Shown here: positions 56,332 to 63,265 of the stretch, piece after piece
Numbering within the stretch: the first letter of the stretch is position 1
Layout: the number at the start of each line of letters is the position of its first letter
Source of the DNA: Nitrospiraceae bacterium
Lineage (GTDB): Bacteria > Nitrospirota > Nitrospiria > Nitrospirales > Nitrospiraceae
DNA: 63,265 bases
Reading direction: 5' to 3'
NCBI GenBank assembly: GCA_919902665.1
Contig: CAKKRK010000035.1
Coordinates: forward strand, 1 to 63,265
Made by a program: the position numbers and the translations under genes
The notes under the pieces: model-generated
The model's input: the letters and a program-made list of their open reading frames with translations, nothing else
Databases searched by the model: none
What the model was told of the DNA's origin: nothing

Positions 56332-58083
56332 ATGGGCGCAGCCAAAGACTTTCTCCTCGTTCTCATCAAGCCGTCCCATTACGATGACGATGGCTACGTG
56401 ATTCAGTGGATCCGTTCGGCCATTCCCTCAAACACACTCGCCGTTTTGAACGGTCTCGCGCTTGACTGCGAGGAACGCAAGGTGTTGGGCGAGGACGTCG
56501 CCATTGATATTGACCTCTACGACGAAACGAACACAGTCATCCCCATCCGTTCCATCATTCGAAAGATCAAGGGCTATACGTCCGGCATGGTGGGCTTCGT
56601 CGGCGTGCAAACCAATCAGTTCCCGCGCGCGGTCGATCTGGCTGACCACTTTCTCAAGGCAAATATTCCGGTCGCCATCGGCGGGTTCCATGTCAGCGGC
56701 TGTGTCGCCATGCTCCCTACGTTGCCACGCGATCTTCAAGCCGCCGAAGTGAAGGGCATCAGTCTGTTTGCCGGAGAAGCGGAAGGCCATCTGGATGAGG
56801 TCTTGCGCGATGCCTACGCGGGGAAGCTCAAGCCTCTGTACAATTTCTTGAACGAGGGCCGAAGTCTCGAGTCCTCACCGTCGCCTTTTTTACCCGTTCA
56901 GATCGTGAAAAATACATTTCGCCGTCTCTCCAGTTTCGACGCGGGGCGAGGATGTCCGTTTCAATGCAGTTTCTGCACGATCATCAATGTGCAGGGACGC
57001 AAGTCTCGCTACCGCTCAGCGGATGATATCGAGCAGATCATCCGGGTCAATCTGCAACAGGGGGTCGGACGATTTTTTATCACGGACGACGATTTCGCCA
57101 GGAACAGCAACTGGGAGGCGATCCTCGACCGATGCATTCAGATGCGGGAGGGGGAAGGTCTGGCGATCTCATTTACCGCCCAGGTCGACGTCGGCGCCTA
57201 TAAGATTCCACGGTTCATTGAAAAGTGCGCCAGAGCCGGCTGCAATAACATTTTTATCGGGCTTGAAAACCTCAACCCCGATTCGCTCGCCGGGGCGAAG
57301 AAGCTGCAAAACAAGATCTGGCAATACCGGAAGATGCTGCAAGCGTGGAAAGACCACGGCTGCACGACGGTGGCCGGGTATATTTTGGGCTTTCCTACCG
57401 ACACGCCGGAATCCATCGCGCGCGATATCGAGATCATCAAGAACGAGCTTCCTCTGGACGGCCTCGAATTCTTCTGTCTCACGCCGTTGCCTGGCTCAGA
57501 AGACCATCGGAAACATTGTGAACGCGGCGCGTGGATCGAGCCGGACATGAATAAATACGATTTAGAGCATGTCACGATGGGCCATCCCCTCATGTCCAAA
57601 GAAGAATGGCAACGGACCTATCGTAATGCCTGGAAGCAATACTATACGGAGGAGCATATCGAACGGGTGCTGTATCGGGCCGCGGCGAAAGACCAGGACA
57701 TTTACAAGGTGATGTTCCTGTTGTTGTGCTTGGGGGGCAGCATCGCCCTGGAAGGGATTCACCCGTTGGAGGCCGGCATGTTCCGGCTCAAAGTGCGGAC
57801 GATGCGTAGGCCCGGCATGCCGCTTGAAAACCCGCTGATTTTTTATCCCCGCCGAGCATGGGAGATTATGTCGCTCAGTGTCCGTTGGCTGAATCTGGTG
57901 CGGAGATTCTTCAAGATCCTCCGACGCGTGCAAGCGCGTCCGCAGCAGCCGGGCGAGGTGGATCTGGCCATGGTTCCGGTGGAGGATCAAAAGGACGAGG
58001 ACCTTACCTTGCTGCAAGTCTATCGCGACCATATTCCCGTGAGTCACATTGGCAAACAGAGGGTGACTACAGTTCATCGATGA
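56332..58083 (+). CDS. B12-binding domain radical SAM protein
   Basis: About 583 residues. N-terminal cobalamin-binding-like domain (MVGFVGVQTNQFPRAVDLADHFLKANIPVAIGGFHVSG), then the radical SAM CxxxCxxC at Cys208, Cys212, Cys215 (CPFQCSFC), and GLENLNPDSL, FPTDTPESI. The C-terminal ~120 residues include hydrophobic helices (VMFLLLCLGGSIAL). No Shine-Dalgarno fits well; the ATG at 56332 was chosen over TTG 56290 and GTG 56296. Divergent from the halogenase-like gene. Such enzymes methylate or rearrange unactivated carbons; the substrate is unknown. Confidence 0.82.
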   Translation: MGAAKDFLLVLIKPSHYDDDGYVIQWIRSAIPSNTLAVLNGLALDCEERKVLGEDVAIDIDLYDETNTVIPIRSIIRKIKGYTSGMVGFVGVQTNQFPRAVDLADHFLKANIPVAIGGFHVSGCVAMLPTLPRDLQAAEVKGISLFAGEAEGHLDEVLRDAYAGKLKPLYNFLNEGRSLESSPSPFLPVQIVKNTFRRLSSFDAGRGCPFQCSFCTIINVQGRKSRYRSADDIEQIIRVNLQQGVGRFFITDDDFARNSNWEAILDRCIQMREGEGLAISFTAQVDVGAYKIPRFIEKCARAGCNNIFIGLENLNPDSLAGAKKLQNKIWQYRKMLQAWKDHGCTTVAGYILGFPTDTPESIARDIEIIKNELPLDGLEFFCLTPLPGSEDHRKHCERGAWIEPDMNKYDLEHVTMGHPLMSKEEWQRTYRNAWKQYYTEEHIERVLYRAAAKDQDIYKVMFLLLCLGGSIALEGIHPLEAGMFRLKVRTMRRPGMPLENPLIFYPRRAWEIMSLSVRWLNLVRRFFKILRRVQARPQQPGEVDLAMVPVEDQKDEDLTLLQVYRDHIPVSHIGKQRVTTVHR

Positions 58084-58356
58084 GCTGTGGCTGAAAAGCG
58101 CTCTTCTCCGGCCGGTTGTCGGCTCGTGACTCTGTGCCTCGGCTGGTTCCCTTCGATTCGCACGCCTCACCGACGTGATGATTTCAGAACAGTGGTTTAG
58201 GGTTTACGTGCTGAAGGATTTTATCTTCAAGGTTAAGAGCATGGCGGCCAGGTAGGCGTAAGGGCCATCAGGCAGCCACTAAGCAACCGGGCCTTGGCAT
58301 GCGAGTTATGGCAACATGCCAGGGTTCGGTGGTTTCAGATTGAGGCTTGTGACACG

Positions 58357-58788
58357 CTACTGTGTTGGCGGAACTGGAGCAGTTTGCGGAGTCAGTACAG
58401 TGTTCTGAGCTGGAGCATACCTTTGCGCAGTTGGGTCATTATTTAAATCGTAGATCATGTCCGTTCGTAATCCAATCGGCCAATAAATGATTGCGAATGG
58501 CGGCCAAAATATGGATGCAACCCGAAACCTGGAAGGAAGCTTACCCGTCTGAATCACTGCCCCATCCTTCTCAATGCGATAGGGTATCCCGCCGGCTGCT
58601 GACCAGAAAAACGGGCGAGTCTTGATTTTGCCGGTAGGGCCAACAATAAATGGTCGGTCATTGATATAGAGTGCGCTCTTTTCTGGAGTGAAAAATTGGC
58701 CGGATGTCGAACAGCCCATGGAAAATGTGATGCTACAGGCAATAAGAAATAGCAGCACACTTTTCAGCCTTCCGCCGTTGTTCATCAT
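58357..58788 (-). CDS. hypothetical lipoprotein, 143 aa
   Basis: Signal with lipobox FSMGC. The mature part has FFTPEKSALYINDRPFIVGPTGKIKTRPFFWSAAGGIPYRIEKDG and two aromatic-rich stretches (IFWPPFAIIYWPIGLRTDMIY), ending in a Pro/Gln-rich tail. Preceded by AGAGAGG. Not recognised. The 58084-58356 gap upstream of its stop holds only a short TGGCATG/CATGCCA hairpin (near 58294-58322). Confidence 0.7.
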   Translation of the reverse strand: MMNNGGRLKSVLLFLIACSITFSMGCSTSGQFFTPEKSALYINDRPFIVGPTGKIKTRPFFWSAAGGIPYRIEKDGAVIQTGKLPSRFRVASIFWPPFAIIYWPIGLRTDMIYDLNNDPTAQRYAPAQNTVLTPQTAPVPPTQ

Positions 58789-59006
58789 TCATCCATCCTC
58801 TCTTTGACAATGAACATAGATAACGAGCCTCAGATGCCGATTGGGCACCGTAGCATGGTATGTCATTCATGCAAAGAAAATGTCAGGAACTTATGTGAAT
58901 GCGAACGGCGAAGACGGTTTTGAGGTGCGACAGCATGTCGGCTAGTATAGTGGCTGTGAGCTAGTGAGTTTCAACATGTTATACTTTTACTGAAGTTGAA
59001 GAGTCG

Positions 59007-59309
59007 ATGATGCAATTGGCACGGCGCATAGGATTGGTAGCGGGACTGCTTCTGCCCTTGTGGGCGGGTTCAGGAGCGCTCGTGTTTGCCGAGGGAGAAT
59101 CGGCGAACAATGCCGGCGTGTTCGAACGAATCGGGAACACGGCCAAGAAGGTGGGCCACAAGATCGAACAGGGCGTTGGAAAGGTGGTCAAGAAGGTCGA
59201 GGAAAAGCACATTGGAGAGAAAGTCGAGCGCAAGTTGAAGAAGGCCGCGGACAAGACCGCGGAAGGTTTTAAAAAAGCCGGGAACAAGATCGATCAAAAA
59301 CTTCGTTAA
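59007..59309 (+). CDS. small exported Lys-rich helical protein, 100 aa
   Basis: Signal peptide ending LVFA-EGE. The mature chain is a highly charged amphipathic helix with quasi-repeats (KKVGHKIEQGVGKVVKKVEEKHIGEKVERKLKKAADKT). No known motif. Resembles small secreted helical proteins of unknown role. The two N-terminal Met codons are both possible. Confidence 0.68.
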   Translation: MMQLARRIGLVAGLLLPLWAGSGALVFAEGESANNAGVFERIGNTAKKVGHKIEQGVGKVVKKVEEKHIGEKVERKLKKAADKTAEGFKKAGNKIDQKLR

Positions 59310-59371
59310 CAGGCTTCGCCTCAGCCTACCGCTCCTGTCATACTTCGCAGAAGCTTCATTGAACATGCGAT

Positions 59372-60154
59372 GTGTTCGAAAAACGTATCATGGGCGTGCT
59401 TGACCAATTCTTCGTCTATCATCCTGAACCTTGGCAAGACCGAGATTGGGCAAGGCTGAGTGGATTGCCGCTTGAAGATGTGTGGTTTCAAGCCACCGAT
59501 GGTGTGAGACTCTTCGGTTGGTACGTTGAGGCGGCTGCCGATCGTCCGGTGATGCTGTGGTGCCATGGCAATGCCGGCAATATCATCGACCGCCTTGAAA
59601 ACTTGAAGCTGCTGTACCAACTGGGGCTGTCCGTCTTCTTGTTCGACTATCGAGGCTATGGAAAGAGTCAGCGTATTTCCCCCACGGAGCAGGGACTCTA
59701 TCAGGATGCATATGGTGCATATGATTACCTCACCCAAAGCAGAAAGATCCGCCCTGAACGAATCGTCCTGTTCGGCCGATCGCTTGGAGCGTCCGTGGCA
59801 GGTGAACTTGCGGTACAACGACCCGCCTCAGCTCTCATTCTTGAATCATCATTTCCTTCCATCGAAGCCGTGGCGAAATTCTATTATGGTGGGTTACCCG
59901 TGCATTGGCTCCTCGGAGCCGCACATCGATTAATCGACAGGCTCCCGCAGCTGTCACTTCCGAAGCAGATCATCCATGGAGACAGAGACGACATTATTCC
60001 CATTGAGTTTGGTCGCCAGGTCTTCGGCGCGGCCAAACCGCCGAAGGACTGGTATGTGGTCGAAGGTGCCGGACATAACGACACATATCTGATGGGTGGG
60101 CGATCCTACTTTCGCCGGCTGGCTGAATTCATCAAGAAGGCTCTTGCGGTCTAG
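59372..60154 (+). CDS. alpha/beta hydrolase (serine esterase/BEM46-like)
   Basis: 260 residues. Oxyanion HG in LWCHGNAGN, nucleophile elbow GRSLGAS, acid in HGDRDDIIP, and His in GAGHND form the triad. DYRGYGKSQ is typical of the family. GTG start at 59372, or ATG six codons later. No signal peptide. Substrate unknown. Confidence 0.87.
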   Translation: MFEKRIMGVLDQFFVYHPEPWQDRDWARLSGLPLEDVWFQATDGVRLFGWYVEAAADRPVMLWCHGNAGNIIDRLENLKLLYQLGLSVFLFDYRGYGKSQRISPTEQGLYQDAYGAYDYLTQSRKIRPERIVLFGRSLGASVAGELAVQRPASALILESSFPSIEAVAKFYYGGLPVHWLLGAAHRLIDRLPQLSLPKQIIHGDRDDIIPIEFGRQVFGAAKPPKDWYVVEGAGHNDTYLMGGRSYFRRLAEFIKKALAV

Positions 60155-60357
60155 CTCGTCGGATGGTTATCTAGAACGCATGAGTATTCTGTGGTGGATC
60201 GGCCATGCGGTTAGGATGGTGGATGCCCTTCGCAACTCTTGTGAATCCCGATCCTGAAGGTGCCGTGTCGATAATCTGATGACCAGTATCACCAGTATCA
60301 TTGGACCAAAAGAATGCCTATGATCCTCCCATCTTACGGAATGATCTCGCGTTCAGC

Positions 60358-60957
60358 ATGATCTCCGATTTCCATGTGCTTGTGTTCCTGCTCAGCAGCG
60401 CCCTCGTACTGCTCACTCCTGGCCCCACGAATACGTTGCTTGCAGCCGCTGGTTTGGGGCGTGGTTGGAGGGACGCGCGCCCATTGATCCTTTTCGAGCT
60501 TATGGGCTATCTGATCGCGATATCAGGCTGGGGAATCTTGCTTGCGTCGATCGGGAAATATTATCCGTGGGTGAGTGTAGCCGTGCGAGTCGTCTGTAGT
60601 GGCTATCTGCTCTATGTTGCCGTCAAGATGTGGATGTCTACTGAGAAACCGCCGATAGCAAGATCACAGACGATTGGTCCAGGAACTGTCCTCGTCACCA
60701 CGGTGCTTAATCCAAAAGGGCTATTGTTTGCATCTACAATATTTCCGCCCCAGGCCTTTGAGCATCTGCAGGGGTATGCGATTGCGATGGCGTTGTTTGC
60801 TTGTGTGGTCCTACCGATCGGCATGGTCTGGGTGATGCTCGGCGCATTGATTGGCAGTGGTCGCGGGATCACTATGGATCCACTCAGGTTGCAACGGGCG
60901 CTGGCTGTCGTGATCGTGGTGTTTTCCGCGACGCTCGTGTGGTCGACCGTTCAGTGA
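60358..60957 (+). CDS. LysE/RhtB-type exporter
   Basis: 199 residues. Six predicted membrane segments; LLTPGPTNTLLAAAGLGRGWRDARP is the family's N-terminal signature, and VLNPKGLLFA a second conserved element. The ATG at 60358 fits the family N-terminus; a TTG at 60301 would add an unlikely polar extension. Exports amino acids or similar small molecules; substrate unknown. A 9-bp tandem repeat (ACCAGTATC twice, 60282-60299) lies upstream. Confidence 0.85.
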   Translation: MISDFHVLVFLLSSALVLLTPGPTNTLLAAAGLGRGWRDARPLILFELMGYLIAISGWGILLASIGKYYPWVSVAVRVVCSGYLLYVAVKMWMSTEKPPIARSQTIGPGTVLVTTVLNPKGLLFASTIFPPQAFEHLQGYAIAMALFACVVLPIGMVWVMLGALIGSGRGITMDPLRLQRALAVVIVVFSATLVWSTVQ

Positions 60958-61033
60958 TGGTCTTTCACCGGTCCATACTGGTGCTGCGTGTGCGTATCTA
61001 TTGCAAGACCCCGTCTTGGATCTCTCTAGGCCT

Positions 61034-61438
61034 TTACCGCTTCGCTTCCGGCGGCGGCCAGTTCATTTCCGTATGTCGGCCGCAGTAGTAGCACAGGAGG
61101 CGGTATCGGGCTTTACGGCGAGGATTAGGCAGCGAGATGAAGGTAATCGGCGTGTCGTCGTATGGGCATGTCGGCTGTTCGTGGAGAAGATGGATCTCAG
61201 CCATCATTGTGATTGAAGCGATGTCCCAGGGAGGTGCGTGCTCTTCTTTGCCCGTGATCTGTTCCACTGCATGGCATTGTTCACATTCGGCTTCGTACTT
61301 CTTGACCTTTCCGTTATGCGGGGTGTGATCCGTCACCTGCATCGGCCCGCCGCAACCGGCCTTGGTGCAGATAACATGTTCGTGTTGAAGCGCCTGAACA
61401 AAACGACTGTGAGCTTCGCGTTCCCGTTCCGATTTCAT
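61034..61438 (-). CDS. zinc-ribbon hypothetical protein, 134 aa
   Basis: Cys pairs CTKAGC, CEQC and CYYC, with a further single Cys in PTCPYDD, suggest zinc binding. The N-terminus is charged (MKSEREREAHSRFVQALQHEH). The start is fixed by GGAGGGG. It lacks a signal peptide. Some similarity in style to the CxxC protein at 9861; otherwise unrecognised. Confidence 0.75.
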   Translation of the reverse strand: MKSEREREAHSRFVQALQHEHVICTKAGCGGPMQVTDHTPHNGKVKKYEAECEQCHAVEQITGKEEHAPPWDIASITMMAEIHLLHEQPTCPYDDTPITFISLPNPRRKARYRLLCYYCGRHTEMNWPPPEAKR

Positions 61439-61461
61439 CTGTACCCCTCCATTTCCTGAAC

Positions 61462-61661
61462 TCCCTTCTCCTCAAAGAACGGTATCCAGGTTAGTTCCCC
61501 TGCGCGCATTGGCCGAGCGCCGCTACTCTCCTGTCCCTTCTCAGGAACGGCATTCAGGTTGGTTCCACTGTGCACGTTGAGCGAGCACAATCCTTGATTT
61601 GAAACTACGATCATTCCGGGTGCGCGCTCTGTGAGCAAGGAAGTAACCTGAATGCCGTTCC
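61462..61661. repeat. direct and inverted repeat cluster
   Basis: A ~55-bp imperfect direct repeat (61462-61520 and 61534-61587, both starting CCCTTCTC and holding GAACGG.AT.CAGGTT.GTTCC) plus a perfect 17-nt inverted copy: 61544-61560 against 61645-61661. The inverted arm ends six bases before the stop of the SDR gene. Confidence 0.75.
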
Positions 61662-61667
61662 ATCTCT

Positions 61668-62399
61668 TCATATTCCCCACGCTCCACTGATCTGAATGTT
61701 TGCCCCGTTGACATAACGGGCCTCTTCGCTGAGTAAATAACGAACAGCTGCAACGGTATCGTCAACCGTTCCGATGTACCCGGCAGGAATACGTTTGGTC
61801 ATGGCGGCGAGTTCTTGCGGCGGCGCGCTTCCCGAATCGATGAAGCCTGGCGAGATGGCGTTGACGGTAATGCCATAGGGGGCCAATAATTTCGCCAAAG
61901 TACGTGTCAGGATCAGCACGCCAGCCTTGGCAATGTAGTGGGCCGTCACATCGGGCTGTGCTTCCATCTGGTCCGCATTGGCCATGCTGAAGCTGATGAT
62001 GCGGCCGGCCTTGCGGGCCTTCATGCCCGGCGCGACAGCTTGAGCCAGATAGAAAATGGGATGCAGGTTGCCGTCGAACATGTCGTTCCAGCCATCGATG
62101 GTTTCGTCGAGCAGGTTGATGCGATGATAGGGGCCAGCGCCATTGATCAGGACATCGATTCGCCCCCATTCCTTTTCAACCTGTGTGACCATGTTCTTGG
62201 CTGCCACTGGGTCGGAAACATCGCATCGGATGACCAGCGCTTGTCCTCCTCGCTGCATGATCTCCTGCGCCGTTGTCTTGGCCTCAGCGTCGCTGGTTCT
62301 ATAGCAGACAGCGATCTTCCACTGCCGAGAAGCGAGATCGAGGGCGATCCCCCGCCCGATGCCTTTCGCCCCTCCGGTGATGAGTGCGACGTGCTGGTT
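61668..62399 (-). CDS. SDR family oxidoreductase
   Basis: 243 residues. Cofactor loop GGAKGIGRG, NGAG, catalytic Ser in ISFSMA, Tyr-x3-Lys as YIAKA, and a C-terminal NGANIQISGAWGI. FabG-like in overall plan. Start at 62399, after AGGG. Gene order SDR after TIGR04282 gene with ~35-bp spacing suggests one transcript. Substrate unknown. Confidence 0.87.
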   Translation of the reverse strand, partial: NQHVALITGGAKGIGRGIALDLASRQWKIAVCYRTSDAEAKTTAQEIMQRGGQALVIRCDVSDPVAAKNMVTQVEKEWGRIDVLINGAGPYHRINLLDETIDGWNDMFDGNLHPIFYLAQAVAPGMKARKAGRIISFSMANADQMEAQPDVTAHYIAKAGVLILTRTLAKLLAPYGITVNAISPGFIDSGSAPPQELAAMTKRIPAGYIGTVDDTVAAVRYLLSEEARYVNGANIQISGAWGI

Positions 62400-62434
62400 C
62401 ATGTGGACCCTTGGGTGAATGGTTGGGAACGCTA

Positions 62435-63190
62435 TTATGTTCTCGAACAAAGTCGTTTGGCGAGCGCCTGAAGTACGCCGGTTGTGCGGCTTGAAAACAC
62501 CCGATCATTCTTCGCCTTTTTAGCCTCAGCGTTGCAAGCCTCAATGAGGGCTTCTAGATCGGCCAGGGTATCGACGTCGCGCCACGGTTGAATCAAGGAA
62601 GCCTTGAGGCCAATCGCCGTTGCTTTTTCCTGTGTGAGTCTGAGTACTTGATCGGTCGACCATGGAATGTCGGCGAAGAGTTCTGGAGCCATTTGCTTGA
62701 GGCCGATCAGATAATAGCCTCCGTCCAATGCTGGCCCAAGCACGAGATCATGGTTCTCCAGTGAGGCGATGGCCTGTTTGACATGCTCGAGCGGAAGCGT
62801 CGGTACATCCGTCCCAATGAGGACGACCTGTCGGTATCCTTGCGCGAACAGTGTGTGAAAGGCCTGATTCATGCGCGCACCGAGGTCGGCGCCGACTTGA
62901 TCGAGCAGTTTCACGCCTTGCCGTTCCTCCAGAATCTTGAAGAAGACATGCGTCGCAGACGGGGCGCAGGCCAGATAGCGATCGATCGGCAACTTGAGCT
63001 TTGTGACTGCGGTTTGTGTTCGCTCCAGGGTATCCAGGACGAAGCTCCCATGGAGTGTAGCGGCTTCATCGGGAGTGAGCGGCGGGGAGAGGCGTGTCTT
63101 GACCTGGCCGGGAATCGGCGCTTTGGCAAAGATCACCAAAGCAGTCTGGGGAGGGGTGAGTGGTAAAGAGTGAGGAGGTATTGGTTTCAT
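62435..63190 (-). CDS. TIGR04282/DUF2064 family nucleotidyl- or glycosyltransferase-like protein
   Basis: 251 residues. VIFAKAPIPGQVKTRLSPPLTPDEA at the N-terminus, LIGTDVPTLP and LGPALDGGYYLIGL are the family signature (GT-A-like fold, related to CofC). Family members are annotated in arsenosugar biosynthesis and often pair with TIGR04283 proteins. The ATG at 63190 overlaps the preceding gene's stop (ATGA), so translation is coupled. Confidence 0.87.
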   Translation of the reverse strand: MKPIPPHSLPLTPPQTALVIFAKAPIPGQVKTRLSPPLTPDEAATLHGSFVLDTLERTQTAVTKLKLPIDRYLACAPSATHVFFKILEERQGVKLLDQVGADLGARMNQAFHTLFAQGYRQVVLIGTDVPTLPLEHVKQAIASLENHDLVLGPALDGGYYLIGLKQMAPELFADIPWSTDQVLRLTQEKATAIGLKASLIQPWRDVDTLADLEALIEACNAEAKKAKNDRVFSSRTTGVLQALAKRLCSRT

Positions 63191-63265
63191 CGGATGGTGG
63201 CGTAAAAGTCCTTGAGCCGGTGAGGGCTGACTCCTGCCCAGTACAGGAAGCGCAGGGCCCACATC
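63187..63265 (-). CDS. 3' end of an upstream gene (partial)
   Basis: The last 26 codons of a gene that enters from beyond the window edge, ending ..VSPHRLKDFYATIR-stop. The reading frame stays open to the edge and its TGA overlaps the ATG of the TIGR04282 gene. Too short to identify. Confidence 0.6.
   Translation of the reverse strand, partial: MWALRFLYWAGVSPHRLKDFYATIR

Noticed and set aside
58290-58325. Possible tRNA or riboswitch around the GGCATG hairpin
   Set aside because: Only one short stem; no cloverleaf, anticodon arm or known aptamer core could be drawn.

Overview
The window looks like a chromosomal segment of a Nitrospira-type nitrite-oxidizing bacterium (phylum Nitrospirota). 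The main reason is an almost contiguous reductive TCA (rTCA) set on the + strand: a five-subunit 2-oxoacid:ferredoxin oxidoreductase, both ATP-citrate lyase subunits, aconitase, monomeric isocitrate dehydrogenase, a fumarate reductase-like pair and succinyl-CoA synthetase. This combination is known from Nitrospira. The assignment is inference from gene content; no rRNA or tRNA gene is visible.

Layout. 1-780: queF and a small MTHFR-C-type zinc protein on the - strand. 1015-5387: the porBGDEA operon, closed by a perfect 22-bp hairpin. 5452-11875: housekeeping and unknown genes (Rsm22-like methyltransferase, an orphan PstS-like protein with a lipoprotein partner, zinc-ribbon proteins, a dual-specificity phosphatase, mutM). 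11982-24556: the second rTCA block aclB-aclA-acn-icd-frdB-frdA-sucC-sucD, with short hairpin-forming 7-bp-periodic repeats in four of its gaps. 25099-41359: envelope genes (beta-barrels, PilZ protein, GspD-like secretin, a 1446-residue TPR/membrane protein, M48 protease, phosphoesterase, TRL and DUF3015 proteins, Lnb/DUF4105 protein), plus a Tat-exported amidohydrolase broken by two frameshifts.

41379-58083 is the most striking part: an aryl-polyene (APE)/xanthomonadin-type pigment locus. A tightly overlapping + strand operon encodes methyltransferase, ACP, AMP-ligase, two hotdog dehydratases, acyltransferase, LolA-like carrier, MMPL exporter, ketosynthase, chain-length factor and ketoreductase, followed by a GT2 glycosyltransferase. 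A convergent - strand operon encodes a flavin-dependent halogenase-like enzyme, an FkbO/Hyg5/XanB2-family chorismatase, a polysaccharide deacetylase and a lipoprotein. A divergent B12-binding radical SAM enzyme ends the locus. The proposed logic is: chorismate gives a hydroxybenzoate starter, which is activated onto ACP, extended to a polyene, halogenated and/or methylated, esterified to a lipid and exported to the outer membrane.

58357-63265: small lipoprotein and secreted genes, an alpha/beta hydrolase, a LysE-type exporter, a zinc-ribbon protein, an SDR enzyme, a TIGR04282 nucleotidyl/glycosyltransferase, and the 3' end of one more gene.

A dispersed hairpin repeat family lies right after the stop codons of at least four unrelated genes. 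No insertion sequence, CRISPR array or prophage was seen.
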